DNA from: Brassica napus
Taxonomy: Eukaryota; Streptophyta; Magnoliopsida; Brassicales; Brassicaceae
Assembly (NCBI RefSeq): GCF_020379485.1
Contig: NC_063452.1
Location: 27,224,770 to 27,288,769, forward strand
DNA: 64,000 nucleotides
Reading direction: 5' to 3'
Below, piece after piece: positions 49,706 to 62,221 of the stretch. The notes below the pieces were generated by a model, which saw nothing but the letters and a program-made list of their open reading frames with translations, was not told where the DNA came from and did no database searches. Within the stretch, counting starts at the first letter, position 1. The number at the start of each line of letters is the position of its first letter. A program made the position numbers and the translations under genes.

Positions 49706-50750
49706 AAGTCTCAAGCCTACTTTGATAGATTCTAAAAAGGTTATGGTTCATTTATGGCCGAGCTTAAATTAAATAGGGTTGGGCCGAGCTTAAAAATGGA
49801 ATGGCCGACAAAACTGCATTGATGTTTCAGTAGAGAATGCATAGACGACCAATGAAGTTTCTTTTACTAAAGACCATTGTTGTCCACTTGGTGTTTGTCT
49901 AATGACAAATCATCTAATAATTATGAGGTTGGTACGACGTGTTTCTTATATAGAACTTATATGTGTGTATTTTTTAACACGATTCTACAATTTTACCACC
50001 TTACGAGAATTCACGCATGAATGCTGAATATCTATTATAACCATGTTTTTCTATAATCTGCATTATTTGTATTTTTGGAGGTTTGAACCCAATACTTTCT
50101 AATATAAAAACATTAATGAATTATTAGTCAAATCACTAGATTAAAAAGAATTCCACGTGTAGGTGTGTGTTTTAGAAAAATAATTAAATTGATATTAAAG
50201 AAATTTTGACATTTCTAAAAAAACTATCTTTGACCTGATAATTTTTTGGTAACCTGCTAAAATAATTAGTCAAAAATCATATCCGAAAAATATTAATGTA
50301 AGTCAATATCGTTTCAACTATAAAATACCTGATATATTAAATCGATGAGTAAACAAACTCGTTTAATAAAGATTAAACGTTTTCACCAATTCATTAATCA
50401 AAGGTATTATGTTAATTGTCTAGTTGTATGGTTCTATTTTATGAATAATCATGATTTTATATCGTAATAGAATTTGTAAAATTTGATTTAAAATTCGTCA
50501 TCTATCATGTAATCCTACTTGAAAACTATATACACAAACCTGTGTATCATGATATATATACTCTTTTGAATTTAATATATTTTAATATAATGATAAATCC
50601 ATATAACAGTACATGAACATAAAAATATTATATGCAAATTCAAATAAAACTTTAATTTAATGCAAAACTTACATTGCTCATTATGTGTATTTGTAATAAT
50701 AATAAAATATACAATTTTGAGATACAATATCCGTTGAAACCAATTTTGGG
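49706..50750. other. Intergenic DNA before the Gypsy element
   Basis: A/T rich with no recognised gene. Confidence 0.45.
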
Positions 50751-50754
50751 CAAT

Positions 50755-51206
50755 GTGTAAATGGACCACGATCAATTAAATGGGCCGCGAAGATTTAAAG
50801 CCCGCAGCGAGCACTCGAGCTCCAAACGGAGACCTCGAAGATCCGGAGATCGCAGAACGATTGCTGAGATCACGAAACAGTTGCGAACATCACGAGAGCT
50901 GCCTGCTATAAAAAGAAGTGGGCGCATAAGGAAGAGACACGTTGAATACTCTAGAGAGAGCGACACCCATACTTCGACCTTGTTTTCATCCATCTTTAGA
51001 TCTTTTCTCTTATCGATCTCGTTGTAACGTTCGATCTTGTTTTATTCATAGTATTCGATCTTATTCATCAATAAAAGTCCATTTTTTCTTACTGGAAACT
51101 GATTGTATCGTTGTGTTCTAAAAATATTGTTGCCTACATTATTCATCTTCTCTTGATTAAACTCCCGATCACTATCAAATTCTTAGTGTAGATTTTAGGA
51201 TCTACA
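50755..51206 (+). repeat. 5' LTR of a Gypsy element
   Basis: Runs from about TGTAAATGGACC to GGATCTACA, directly followed by a primer-binding-site-like sequence. TATAAAAAG at 50907-50915 is a clear TATA box and AATAAAAG at 51070 a possible poly-A signal. The start is approximate because no second LTR exists in the window for comparison. Confidence 0.6.
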
Positions 51207-51209
51207 TTA

Positions 51210-51227
51210 TGGCGCGCACTGAGGGGA
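51210..51227 (+). promoter_or_regulatory. Primer-binding site of the Gypsy element
   Basis: TGGCGCGCACTGAGGGGA, three bases after the LTR, resembles the TGGCGCC...GGGG-type site of Athila/Tat-like Gypsy elements. Confidence 0.6.
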
Positions 51228-51284
51228 AGATAAACGAAAAACATCTTTGCTAAAGAAACCGATCTAAGTTTCCTAAGCGCGACA

Positions 51285-53070
51285 ATGGATCCCAATCAAA
51301 CTATCGGAACCACGCCATCAGGAATCGACAACGTTTGTCGATCCTACCAGATCCTACTCGAGAACCGAAACCTTACCCGTGGTACCAACAGGCACTAATG
51401 GGATGACTGGAACGACCCATACACAAGAAATCCCTCCAATCGGAACCTCGAACCAAGAGCGATCATCATTCCATGATCGATCCTCACCACCAAACCGCAC
51501 TTCGGTTCCGGAAAGGACCTCGATACCCGATCGAACCGGAGCTCGAGTCTGGAATCGCCCCGGAGAAAGACAGGCCGTTGACGACCTAATCCGACCTCAA
51601 TCGTCTAAGCCAATATCTCTGACCCCGCTAGCAAAGACTCGGGAAGAAGTGACTGAGCTTCGGGGAATGGTCTCGTCATTAATCGATGAAGCTCGCAACC
51701 AAAAGGCTGCCTATCCTACCATTTCCAACCGACTGGATCAAGCTGAACGGGAACTCGCGGAGCACCGAGCTAACGCCCGAGAGAGACACCAACCGCCGCC
51801 TGATCCATTAAGAGAAACACTAAATCCTCAAAACGCCGGAGCCTTTGGTACTCCAGAAATCCCAAGCGCTCGATCCGTTTGCTACACGGGAGAGAACTCA
51901 CAACGACCTCCGCAGCAGAACATGCCGCAGCGAAGTCTGAGTTACAGCGGATTGGACAAAATAGACACCGGACTACAAGCCTAAAGAAGTACATCGCAAA
52001 ACATATATATGAAAAAAAACAGGGAGCCTAGAAACCGAATACCACCGCTGGGAAACCTAACCTTCGAGAATCGAACTCCATCAGCTCCGAGAACCACCCA
52101 GCAAATTGGGTTGAGTTACCCAATAGGGCAAGCTCGCGGTTACGACCTCCGAAGACCTATCGAAGCGGATCGTCAAAGAGAAGATCTGGGGATCCCAGGC
52201 GAAACCGGAACGTTCCAGAATTATATCGAAAGAAACGATGCCGAGCTCAAAAGAATACACGCCATCGTGCATATGACGACGAGCTCCGCTCCAGACATAG
52301 ATATGGTCATTGAGGAAACAAGGAGAACCCCATTCACGAACCGAATCGCCAGCGTAAGGCTACACCATGTCAGAAAACTCAAATTTCCCAAGTACGTTGG
52401 GAACACTGATCTGAAAGCCCACATACGAGCCTTTCGACTAACGATATCAAGAGTGCACCTCAACGACGACGAAAAAGAGGCCGGCTACTGCCGCTTCTTT
52501 GCCGAAAATCTCACTGGGGCCGCCCTTGAATGGTTCGCAGGTCAATTTCACCCAATTAGTATCTATGTTCCTCAAACAATACTCGGTTTTCATAGAAACA
52601 AGGGTTACTGAGGCAGACCTCTGGAATCTCAAGCAAGCACCTTTCGAGCCATTGAAAGTGTACAAAAACAAATTCAGGGAAATCAAAGCCAAGATCTCAC
52701 ACCCAAATGAAGTCGTGGCCCTGGTGGCAATAAAGAACGGCGTCTGGTTCTCATCCAAGTTTAGGGAATAGATGGCAGTATGGGCACCGATCTCGTTGGA
52801 TGATGCCCTACACCGAGCTTCATACTTCGCTACCCACAAAGAGGAGATCGCAGCCTTGAAGTAATAGTACAGCGCGAACAAAAATAACATTGCCAAAAAG
52901 AACACTGCTCCTAAAGAACCAGCAACTAAAGGGCAACACTCCTATGCTATAAACAATTCGCCGCAAAATAAATCATCAACATATGACCCCAGCAAACACT
53001 GTGCCTTCCACGACCGGAAAGGTCATTCAACCGAGGAATGTCGAGCGGCACTTTGCAGTCAAAATGTAAA
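51285..53070 (+). pseudogene. Gypsy gag, frameshifted
   Basis: Several open pieces add up to a gag. A hydrophilic N-terminal part (51379-51984) precedes the retrotransposon gag domain at 52300-52770 (KFPKYVGNTDLKAHIRAFRL, GAALEWFAGQ, then in the next frame LKQYSVFIETRVTEADLWNL). A zinc-knuckle-like HCAFHDRKGHSTEEC lies near 52998. A frame change at about 52570 and stops at about 51984 and 52770 show it is dead. The GC content is clearly higher than in the flanks. Confidence 0.75.
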
Positions 53071-53152
53071 AAAATAAAAAGACCAGCGAAGATACCAAAG
53101 AAGAAGAGGAAGAGCCAGCGACCCCAAAGTCTAATCGAAAACTAAAGGCTCT

Positions 53153-54090
53153 TTGAATAAAAGAAGCAGGGAAACCGAGCCAGAGTCGCCTAGCTCTCCA
53201 CCCCCAGCGCCGAAGAAAGGAATCGACATGATCTCGTGGGGATCACACACACCTAATAAAATCGAGAAACAGACCGAAGGGAAAGTATGCATCGACATTA
53301 AGATAGCAGTCCGAACACTAGAGAATCTCAACGAAGCTACTCCTCCTCTTTGCATTACTCGATACAACCCAAATGTGGGGTCTCCCTTTAGGAAAATCCC
53401 CGACTTCATACGAAAGCAGAATATGGCCAGAATCCACGAACTGCTAGAAAGACCGATTGCCCCACAAATTCAGAAGAAAGACAGCACGCGAACACTTAAT
53501 CGCAACCTGTCTAGGAGACAGAGACAATACCAACCAACACTCACCAGAAGATGGAATTTTCCGACAAATGACAAAGGCAAACAACGAATCGACTTTATCT
53601 ACGAAGGCTCTAAATTTTGCAACTCGGTTAACTCCATCAAAGCATACCAACGAAGAGCCGAAAACAACGTAGGAGTCAGAGAGCCACTATCAGGTATCGA
53701 CCACGAAATCACCTTCGACGAAAACGAGACCGCAGATTTTGACAAACCACAAGATGACGCTCTCGTAATACGACTCGACGTCGGCGGCTGCGAACTATCT
53801 CGAGTGATGATCGACACCGGTAGCTCGGCTGATGTCCTCTTCTACGACGCGTTCAAAAGAATGGGATTCACCAAAGCATTCCTCAAGCAAGAACGAACCC
53901 CTCTGATCGGGTTCGCAGGGGAAACCACCTACTCCCTCGGGTAAATTGAACTTGCTGTAACCGCCGGAGAAGTCAGGAAAATCGTAGAATTCATCGTGAT
54001 AGACCATCCGGCCCCGTTCAACGCAATCCTTGGAAGGCCCTGGCTATACATCATGAAGGCAGTTCCCTCAACCTACCACCAGTGCCTGAA
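53153..54090 (+). pseudogene. Gypsy aspartic protease region
   Basis: The open frame 53153-53944 carries the retroviral-type protease motif (RVMIDTGSSADVLFYDAF). After a stop at 53942 a second frame carries [11 protein letters not shown], the conserved segment between protease and reverse transcriptase. The frame decays after about 54280, and no reverse transcriptase YxDD motif is visible downstream. Confidence 0.75.
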
Positions 54091-54283
54091 ATTCCCGACT
54101 CCAGAAAATTTGAAACCATTAGAGGGAGTCAGACGAGCTCCAGAACGTGCTACCTTACAAGCTTCAAAGATATCGACCAGCACTCTTAATCAAGCGACCA
54201 AGACCAACAGCAGACGTACACAGGTACACGAACCACCGAACAAAAGACCCTATCTCTGGAAAAATAATCGAACTACACTATGA

Positions 54284-54821
54284 CTTGATCCCTCGCCGAG
54301 GGTACGTAGGCAACTCACGACACGAGTTCTGTCACCCACCAACTACACAACTCGAAGTATACGCATCGCAACACCCGAAGCACGCTAAACGCGACAACAT
54401 CAACCTCAAATCGAAAGACAAGCCTCCTTCCTTATCTCAATTTTGAAACAAACCAAATTTTTAATAAAATTCGGTTCTTACACTTCGCAGTTCGAACTCG
54501 TTAAATCTCATATATCCGAAAAATCGCAATACTCTTAAACGGCTGACTGTAAACCAGGACCATGATCAAGTTTTCGGTTACAGCCAGCTTCGCCAACAAG
54601 CGCGACGAACCTAGCTAACAAAATATTTTGTTACATCAAACGTACGTCGATAAAAGTATCTAAAACAAATCGACACACGGCCTCAAAACACCGGCCTCAT
54701 CTAAACAGAAAAAAATTGCGACAAACAACTCGAGGACTCACGATCCTCTCTATATTAAAAAGATAATAATAAAGCAACAGAAACAATGGGAAAAGCGAAA
54801 ATAAAAATCAAATCCCTAAAA
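54284..54821. other. Gypsy spacer without recognised domain
   Basis: Separates the protease remnant from the antisense ORFs. No reverse transcriptase, RNase H or integrase motif is seen, so most of pol is missing. Confidence 0.5.
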
Positions 54822-56070
54822 CTACTCCTCAACATCGAATTCATCATCCTCGAACTGGCCACCCGCGCACTTCGTCCAATCACCCGTGTTGTTCATCACA
54901 GAAAGAACTTTAGCAAAGAAATCTTTTGATAGGTCCTCCGTAATCTGAGGCAGATCAAGTTTCTCAATGGAGAAATCCGAAACCGCCATCACATCGAGTT
55001 CAGACCCTAGCTCGACCTCCTTCGTTCGAAGACGCGACAACTCATCTGAGGGCAAAAGGTTATTATCCATGATCTCCTTCAAGAGATCTATGTTCGCCAT
55101 GACCTCCCTAAGACGAGCTTCGCAATCAGTTGCAGCCTTCTTCTTTTCCCACTTCTCCTTCAAAGATACCAGCACATCCAAGTAGCTATCTGCCAAAGCT
55201 TTTTTAGCATCATAAGTTGGCGACGAAGGTCGTCAGAGAACTTATTAGCGGAAGATTCGGCCTTCGCCTCCAAAAATGAAACTTGCTCGAGGGTTGACTT
55301 CCTCTCGTTACTCACGACTCGCAAACGAGCCTCGAGCGAAGCAGCCTGATTCCCCAGCTTCTCAGCGGCGGCCAGCGTTAGCTCGCTCTCGATCCTGAGC
55401 CATCTTCAAACCAAGTTTCAGCTCCCGAACGACCTTCTTTATCTCATAAAGCTCGTCGAGCGCGGAATGTCCTGCATATGCTCTCCAAAGTCGCCGCAAA
55501 CTCGTTATTGGCCTTCATAGCCTGGAGCACAACGAGTCAGCACAAGCTAAAGATTCAAAATTACAAGTATCAAAAGAACGACCTTAGAATGAGCGACAAC
55601 CATCTTCACATAAGCCTCATGCTCCGTCATATATCTCAAAGAAGGAAGTGGACATCCAGCAGGCCTGAAGTGCCTCACCAAGTGAGCGACGCTGTCCGGA
55701 TCCTCCATAATAGGACAATCCTTGGAGTGAGAAAACTGCCAATGAAACGGTTTAGCAACAACTGTATCACCCGAAACACCGAGACGATGGTCTGCACCGT
55801 TCGTTTTCGCCTTCTTCAGAGGACGATCACGCCCCTCCGAACCAGTTGGGCTACCCGACTTTGTACGAGCAGCGGTCTTTTCACCCTTGAGGCCTTTCCC
55901 CTCTTGAGGTTAAGCTCTCGAAAGTCGGGTCTCCTCGCGAAGAACTTCTGTGAGCGCTTCGCTCACGTCTCCGGATCGAATGCGCTCCGCACTGACGCCG
56001 CCAGCTCGATTTCGTATCCTTTCGGATTCACGAGGGTTCGTCCTTCTCGAGCCCATATCTTTTCGGCAGA
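54822..56070 (-). pseudogene. Antisense accessory ORF B of the Gypsy element
   Basis: Minus-strand coding in several pieces. Start region 56070 (MGSRRTNPRESERIRNRAGG), then KKAKTNGADHRLGVSGDTVV, the conserved-looking HSKDCPIMEDPDSVAHLVRH, AGCPLPSLRYMTEHEAYVKM, and a long coiled coil ending KEKWEKKKAATDCEARLREV, ANIDLLKEIMDNNLLPSDEL and FSIEKLDLPQITED. A stop near 55913 and frame changes interrupt it. It parallels ORF A domain by domain. Family and function unknown to me; antisense coiled-coil ORFs are known companions of some plant Gypsy elements. Confidence 0.6.
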
Positions 56071-56213
56071 AGGAAACATAATTTATCAGAAGTACTGTGA
56101 CAAATCCTAAACGAAGTAAGGATTTATAAAGACTAAGGAATCCCCATATCTCAACAATCCAAAAAAAAGAATCTCGAAAACTAAGGGAGCAAAAGATATC
56201 CCGAAAACCGCAT

Positions 56214-57522
56214 TTATTCATTCAAATCGAAACGTCGCGACCAAAGATCGCGGAAAACAAAAGAGTCCAAAACAAAAAAAAAAATAATATCAAAACAAAA
56301 AAATGAACTAGAATCGATTCCATCGGGAATAGACGACCCTCCGGCTTGATCCACTGAATCTTCGGAAACCTGAGGAAGATCGAGCCCGAAGATTGACCAA
56401 TCCGATATAGTACCCAAAGCAACAAGACCTTCGCAGTCCTTCTCCATCTCCCTCAAACGAGCAAGCTCAGCGTCCACATTCAAACTCCCATCCTTGAGCT
56501 CGTTTAAAAGATCGATGTTGGCAACCACCACTTGCAGCTGGATCTCAGCTGACGCCTCCTTCTTCTTGTTCACCCATTTCTCCTTGAAAGACTCTAGGAC
56601 CACTCGACATCGTCCCACGGCGTCATGACGAGCAACACGTGAAGCACGACGGATATCTCGATCCTTCTCGACCTTGAGCGCCGCGATCCTGGCCCTCTGA
56701 GCCACAACCTGGGCCACGAGAGTTGCGTTCTCCTGACAAGTCCTCCTCCAGTCGTCGGTCAAGGCCTTGATCTTCTTAGCATCCTGTTTTCCCTCACGCT
56801 TGGTGGTTTCAAGCTCCGCCAAAAACCTCCTGATCTCAGAACCGATGCTCTCAATCTCCTTGCCATTTCGAGAAACCTCAACGTGATCCTCCATCGCTAC
56901 AACATACTCGTTGAAGGCTTCCATAACCTAAAAAAGACAAAGCTGACAAATAAGATCCTCAAAACATCTTATGGAAAGAAAGCACGAAACAGACCTTAGA
57001 GCTCGCGACCGCCACTTTTGCGTAGGCCTCCTTCTCAGTCGAAGAAGTAAGAGACGGAAGACGGCAACCCGCAGATATCATGCGGCCAGCGAGAGAGAGA
57101 TCAGGTAGTCCTGAGCAGCAAACAAAGGATCATCACCCCCAGAAGGAAGACCTCTGACGGTCGATTCTCGTCTAGAACAAGACGGACCGGGTAAGACCAC
57201 CTCCGACGATCCACGTCGCTTATGGGTCGCGCCGACGACTTCGTCTTCCGAGTCGGGGCTCAACAAGACAGGATATCATTGTTCCCCAGGAACATCTTCA
57301 TCATCGGAATCCCGAATCAAAATCAAGGGAGATCCATCAGATGCTCTGCTCCTCGACGCTGACCCGGAGGTACGAAACGACGACCTCCTCATAAGCTGAA
57401 TGGCCAATCGATCCAAAGACTGAGCCTGAATCGAAGAAGTCGGAAAGACTTCCTGAGAACGCTCCGCCTCATCTTCAGAACTGCCAATAATCGGTTGGGG
57501 CCTGTTTGTTCTCCCTGGCATG
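56214..57522 (-). pseudogene. Antisense accessory ORF A of the Gypsy element
   Basis: Starts near 57522 (MPGRTNRPQPIIGSSEDEAE), passes one stop after DEDVPGEQ, then SPDSEDEVVGATHKRRGSSE, AGCRLPSLTSSTEKEAYAKV, an intron-like gap, and 56924-56214 (MEAFNEYVVAMEDHVEVSRN, KEKWVNKKKEASAEIQLQVV, ANIDLLNELKDGSLNVDAEL, TISDWSIFGLDLPQVSED). A coiled coil is predicted over about 150 residues. It is the tandem paralogue of ORF B: both share the GC.LPSL...E.EAY.K..VA.SK segment and the C-terminal DLPQ(I/V).ED. Confidence 0.6.
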
Positions 57523-57710
57523 GCAAAAGCGGCTCGGATTCGAGACTGATCAAACGATGACCAGTTCGAACGATCTCTCTGGAGAACTCCGATCAAGCCC
57601 CAAATCTCGCCCCACATCAAAGAACTGCCCGAATGAACTGAAATAATTAAAAGAAAACGAAGATTTAAAACGCAAATCCCCCAAAAGGAAAAGACCGAAA
57701 CTAAAATCAA

Positions 57711-58079
57711 GAAAGTACTAACCTATATTCTCGGCCCAATTCTGGGATAGTCGAAAGAAATCGAAATCGCCTATGGACGCTCGATTCACCTTAACAACAA
57801 AGAACTGCTCGCGCCACTTTTTAACAATTTTATGACATTATCAGCTTATAGCATCAGCAAATGACGACTTGTGCCAATTAAAACCAATTTTTGATATTTC
57901 TTTAAAAATTCTATGTAATGTTGTTAGTATTAAGCTTAAGGTATGTATCTTTGGTATTTGATGTTTCTTTTTATCGGAAATATGCATGAGATCAATTGGT
58001 CTGTGCATATTATGGTTTTAAACTTTTAATATGTTTTATGCATGGTTGACAAAAAAAAACGTTTTATGCATGATTTTAG
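57711..58079. other. End of the Gypsy element and junction to the ARF relic
   Basis: GC-rich Gypsy sequence ends at about 57825. The last bases read, on the minus strand, TGGCGCGAGCAGTTC. No 3' LTR follows, so the element is truncated here. From 57830 the DNA is A/T rich, like an ARF intron. Confidence 0.5.
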
Positions 58080-60370
58080 GTGGAGACCAATTCAGATGAA
58101 GTTTATGCAAAAGTCTCGTTGTTACCATATTCATCAATAAGTGAGAAATTATATATAATAGTACCTCTTCTTCTAATATATTTAAATATTTTTATCAATT
58201 TATTTATTTAGGAAGTTGAAATCCCTATTCCTAGTGATGACAACGAACACAACATTAACTATTTTACCAAGGTGTTATGTGCTTCGGAAATATTTAAACC
58301 AAATAAATTCATCATTGATTTAAATTGTAAGCTTTTATATGATGATGCTTTGTATTAAACTTTTTTAGGATATATCACAGCTACCACCGAGTCAAGAGAT
58401 AGTTGCTAAAGATCTCCGTGATCATGTCTGGAAATTTAAATACACTTTTAAAGGTAGCTAAGTTTTTATATCAAAACTCTTTGGTAGTGACTACTAATCT
58501 TTGTTTATCTATAAATTATCAACTAGGTACACCACAAAGACATCTTTTCACATCTGGTTTGAATGAGTTTGCAAAAGAAAAAAGTTTAACCATTGGAGAC
58601 TCTTTTGTATTCCTTAGGTATATAAATTTTGGCATGTTACATCTCCTTTGTTTCTTAATCCTTTTGTATTTTAATTACTTTTTATTCTAGTGGAGAGAAC
58701 GAGGAATCATGAGTTGGAATCAGAAAGGCAGCTCCTCAACAAAGCAACATATCATCATCAACAATTTCAAAACAGAGTATGCACTATGGCTTAATTGCTA
58801 CTGCATTGAATGCTATTAAAACCAAATGTATCTTCAAAGAGTTTTATAAGCCAAAGTAAGGAAAAACACTTCGTTACTCTACTTAAACATCATGAAAATA
58901 TTTTATTTAAGCATATTTAATTTATTCTTGATATGATGATACTAGGTGCCAATTCATTTTCAAGTGCGACAAATTGATAGATACAGTGAACAAGAAGTTC
59001 AATATAGGATCAAGATTTACTATGAAGTTTGAAGGGCGTGATTTTAATGAAATAACGTAGATCTTTGACGCTAATATAATCCCCTATATATTATTTGAGA
59101 AGCATTACAATTTCTTTTTGTAGCCACATGTCATCACTAGAATGATTCTTAGAATCATTAGAGAAATATGTTGATCTATCTAATTATATAATAAGTTTTT
59201 TATTAAACTAACAATAAATTCATCATTAATGTACTTTATTATTTCCTTAAATAAAATTTACGGAATTGCCTAATGTGACTAAAGTATATATGACAATTGA
59301 TGATTTTGAATAATAAAGATTTGATAAAAAATAGTGTATCTTTTATCATATTTGTTTAATTTTAAACTATTAAATAAATTAGACAACCACAATAACCATA
59401 TAATAAAAATTTATATTTTAATGTATATGTTATATTTTGAATTTTTACAAACGGCTATAAATTACTAAAACTGTTAAAAGTCGCACATTCAAATTTTATG
59501 ATCCATGGTTTAAAATTTTTGTCATGACAAAATACAAATGATTACAAAAATTATATAAGTAAAAAGTCTAATTTAATTAATTATTAAGATTAATATATAT
59601 ATATCATTTTAAATTAAACTATAAACCATATAAAATACAATATTTTAGTTTCAAAATTTACTTTGAACAATTTTTTTGATAAAAGTTTTGAACATTGACA
59701 ACTTATCTTTTTTAAAATTATAAATTATTAAAACTATTAATCCCACAATGAAAATTTTGTTATCAGTAATTTAAATTTTTTTCTATAAAAGATACAAATG
59801 ATCAAAAAAACTATATGAGTAGACATCATCATTTAATAGACATTAATATTAAAAATATACTAAAATATATTATCTATGTTACTATCATTTAAATTTAATA
59901 ACATATCCTATCAAATATATAAAAAAATATTTTTTAGATTAATAAAATTGATTTATATGTTCACGCCAATTTAATTATATATTTAATAGTTACTGACTTT
60001 TAATTATTTAATATATATTTATTATTTCATAATATGTAAAAATATTTAATACATAAAATAATTTATATATATAATGTTGATCCCGCGCAAAGCGCGGATC
60101 TTAACCTAGTGTTTATATAATTCTAAATATGATTACTTACAAATTTTGTTTTTATTGCAAAGATATTCTGGGACAATGAAAAGTGGAAGGATTTTCTATT
60201 CATTGGAAGGATTTAGAATGGTGAAGCCTACAAGTAAAAGTTACTTGTAACTATTTTTAATATTATTCTAGAATATGATTTCAAAAGAACAATAAGTAAA
60301 ATCCATGACTTTATTTTTATAGCTACAGTGGAACGAAGTTGCAATAATTCCAAGACCTAAATAGCATCAT
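58080..60370 (+). pseudogene. Auxin response factor pseudogene
   Basis: Successive exons match ARF B3 and ARF domains: 58080-58140 (VETNSDEVYAKVSLLPYSS), 58212-58327 (YFTKVLCASEIFKPNKFIID), 58369-58453 (DISQLPPSQEIVAKDLRDHV), 58527-58617 (TPQRHLFTSGLNEFAKEKSL, TIGDSFVFLR), 58691-58855 (VGIRKAAPQQSNISSSTISK, QSMHYGLIATALNAIKTKC), 58946-59059 ([14 protein letters not shown]). After a Helitron come 60163-60230 (HWKDLEW) and 60322-60370 (LQWNEVAIIPRPK). ARFs bind auxin-response elements in promoters. This copy lacks the N-terminus and the C-terminal PB1, has a TGA where GENEES-R-VGIRK is expected (58709), and is split by the Helitron. The divergent B3 suggests the Brassicaceae-specific ARF12-22 clade. 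Confidence 0.8.
59063..60110 (+). mobile_element. Helitron inserted in the ARF pseudogene
   Basis: Ends with the hairpin CCGCGCAAAGCGCGG and TTAACCTAGT at 60110. The 5' part (TAATATAATCCCCTATATAT) matches the element at 22199. It separates the ARF exon ending GRDFNE from the exon carrying HWKDLEW. Non-coding. Confidence 0.75.
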
Positions 60371-61488
60371 TACCGGTTTGTTCTTAAACTGAGTTTCTAA
60401 AGATTATTATAATAGTTTATTCAAATTATTTAGTTGTATAATCTAACTAATACTAAAAAGGGATATATAAGGAGTAGCCAGACTGTCCACATAGGACAAT
60501 AAAATTAGCCAATTAGAGGAGTATATTTTGCCGTGTCACATAGCCATGTCACTTGGTTATCTTGGGCTTACGATTCTGGTTATCATAGGCTTGCGATTCC
60601 ATCTTCTGCGGTTTTTCATAACCAATCGTGTTGATATAATGGGCCTGAAGCCCCGTTACACCATCAAAAGTAAATCAGACAACAATTCTTCATCGCTTTC
60701 TCTTCCTCTTGTTCCATCAGTTTCACGATCTCACCTCTAAACAATCAATACATCCTCCACTTCCTCATCCCTTTACTCTCATTTATGGATTCGTTTTGGT
60801 TTTCCCCTACAGATTTTTTTTATGAAGCTCTTAATCAGAGTCTTATTTCGATTAAGTTTCCTAAAAAATTTCCACTAATACAACACGCAATGAGTTCCAA
60901 CGGGAAATCCGCATTATCTGGTGATTCCTCCTCGGAGAAACCAAAAGGCGTTCAGGCTGAGTCCTATTCCATCGACACACCCTGTGTCTCTTCCAGCCAC
61001 TCAATCGGCGACCCCTACTCGAAGCAAGCCAAAGTAGTAGTGTCGGTCTCCTCCGGTCTGACCAAACTCTGCGTACCTGATTCGAAGAAACCATTATTGT
61101 TTCTTTATGAAATTATGTGATTAATATAGAGTCCGTTTGACTTTCATTAAAAAAAAAACACAAATCTGAAGCTTTGAGGTTTATGACACTAAATTACTTG
61201 AAGTGTGCTGTGTATTGTGAGACACGTTATTGAGATGTGGATTATGTTTTTTGTACTTTAATCCGATCTTAAATGAAAGACTCCAAGAACAGTTGTGTTG
61301 GGAATAGGAAGACTTTAGTGAAACTTGTAGGTGAGAGCAGCAATGATCTAGCTAACTAACTTTCTTCAGCTCTCATTGATGATTAGAACATAATAACATA
61401 TATCGAGTCACTGTTCACTTGGTTGTTTTATTGTCTATAGTCACTAAGACAGCTCTTCATTTGTTGACTTTTTTTTACTAACAAATGT
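60371..61488. other. Intergenic DNA with a short unidentified ORF
   Basis: An open frame at 60785-61120 reads MDSFWFSPTDFFYEALNQSL, then a Ser-rich stretch (AMSSNGKSALSGDSSSEKPK, SIDTPCVSSSHSIGDPYSKQ). I cannot assign it, and it need not belong to the BRX-like fragment downstream. The rest shows no features. Confidence 0.35.
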
Positions 61489-61502
61489 CTATTTGCTTGT
61501 AG

Positions 61503-62074
61503 CCGTGAGATGTTTGATAAATGGGAAGCTCAAAAATGGTGGGGTGAGAATTTCGAGAAGGTCATGGAGTTCTACAATGTGCAGCAACTTAATCAGCAGA
61601 GTGTCCCTGTTCCAACCGCTCCTCCTAGATCCAAATATGAGGTATACACTCTTTGTACTTTGATTCTGATGGAACACATGAATGGGTCTTAACTATAACC
61701 ATTTTTTTTTACTAGAGCTGCAGCAAGAACAGTCCTGCAACTCCACCTCTAAACAAAGAATGTCCTGGAGGAAAATGCTTACTCACGGCTAACCAAGCAA
61801 GAACACAAGCACAAAGTCGGTACCACCGTGATTCGTCTGGTCTTGCAACAACGCCCAAGCTTTCTAGCATAAGTGGGACCCGAACCGAGACATCATCGGT
61901 TGATATGTCTGCAAGAAGTAGTGGCTCATCAAGGGAAGAAGAAGAAGAAGAAGAAGAAGATGGAGATTATTCAATGGAGGTCTCGGTAAGTAATGCAAGT
62001 GACATGGAAACAGAATGGGTGGAACAAGACGAAGATGGTGTTTATATCACAATCAGAGCTTTACCAGCTTCATA
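61503..62074 (+). pseudogene. BREVIS RADIX-like gene fragment
   Basis: Two exons joined by a GT-AG intron. The first (61503-61639) reads REMFDKWEAQKWWGENFEKV, MEFYNVQQLNQQSVPVPTAP, the C-terminal half of a first BRX domain. The second (61718-62074) begins SCSKNSPATPPLNKECPGGK, continues through a Ser-rich linker and a Glu run (61938-61962), and ends TEWVEQDEDGVYITIRALPA-S-stop, the beginning of the second BRX domain. BRX-like proteins are membrane- and nucleus-associated regulators of growth. The N-terminal region and start are missing, and the second BRX domain is cut short by a stop, so this is a truncated copy. The remaining frame has no other disruption. Confidence 0.8.
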
Positions 62075-62221
62075 AGGTAAAGAAATTTTGATTCTTTATT
62101 CTTTTTTTTTGTAACTGAGTAAAACCTTTCATTTATTCGTCTCTGTTTGTTTTAGCCTTTTAGGTAACCTAATTGGCTTGACTAAAGAGCAGATAGATGA
62201 TCCAAGTCTATATCACATCAC

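Noticed and set aside
57804..57818. Minus-strand TGGCGCGAGCAGTTC as a primer-binding site of a second, opposed Gypsy element
   Set aside because: No LTR end (CA) precedes it on that strand and the adjoining sequence is A/T rich. A GGCGCG match alone is too weak.
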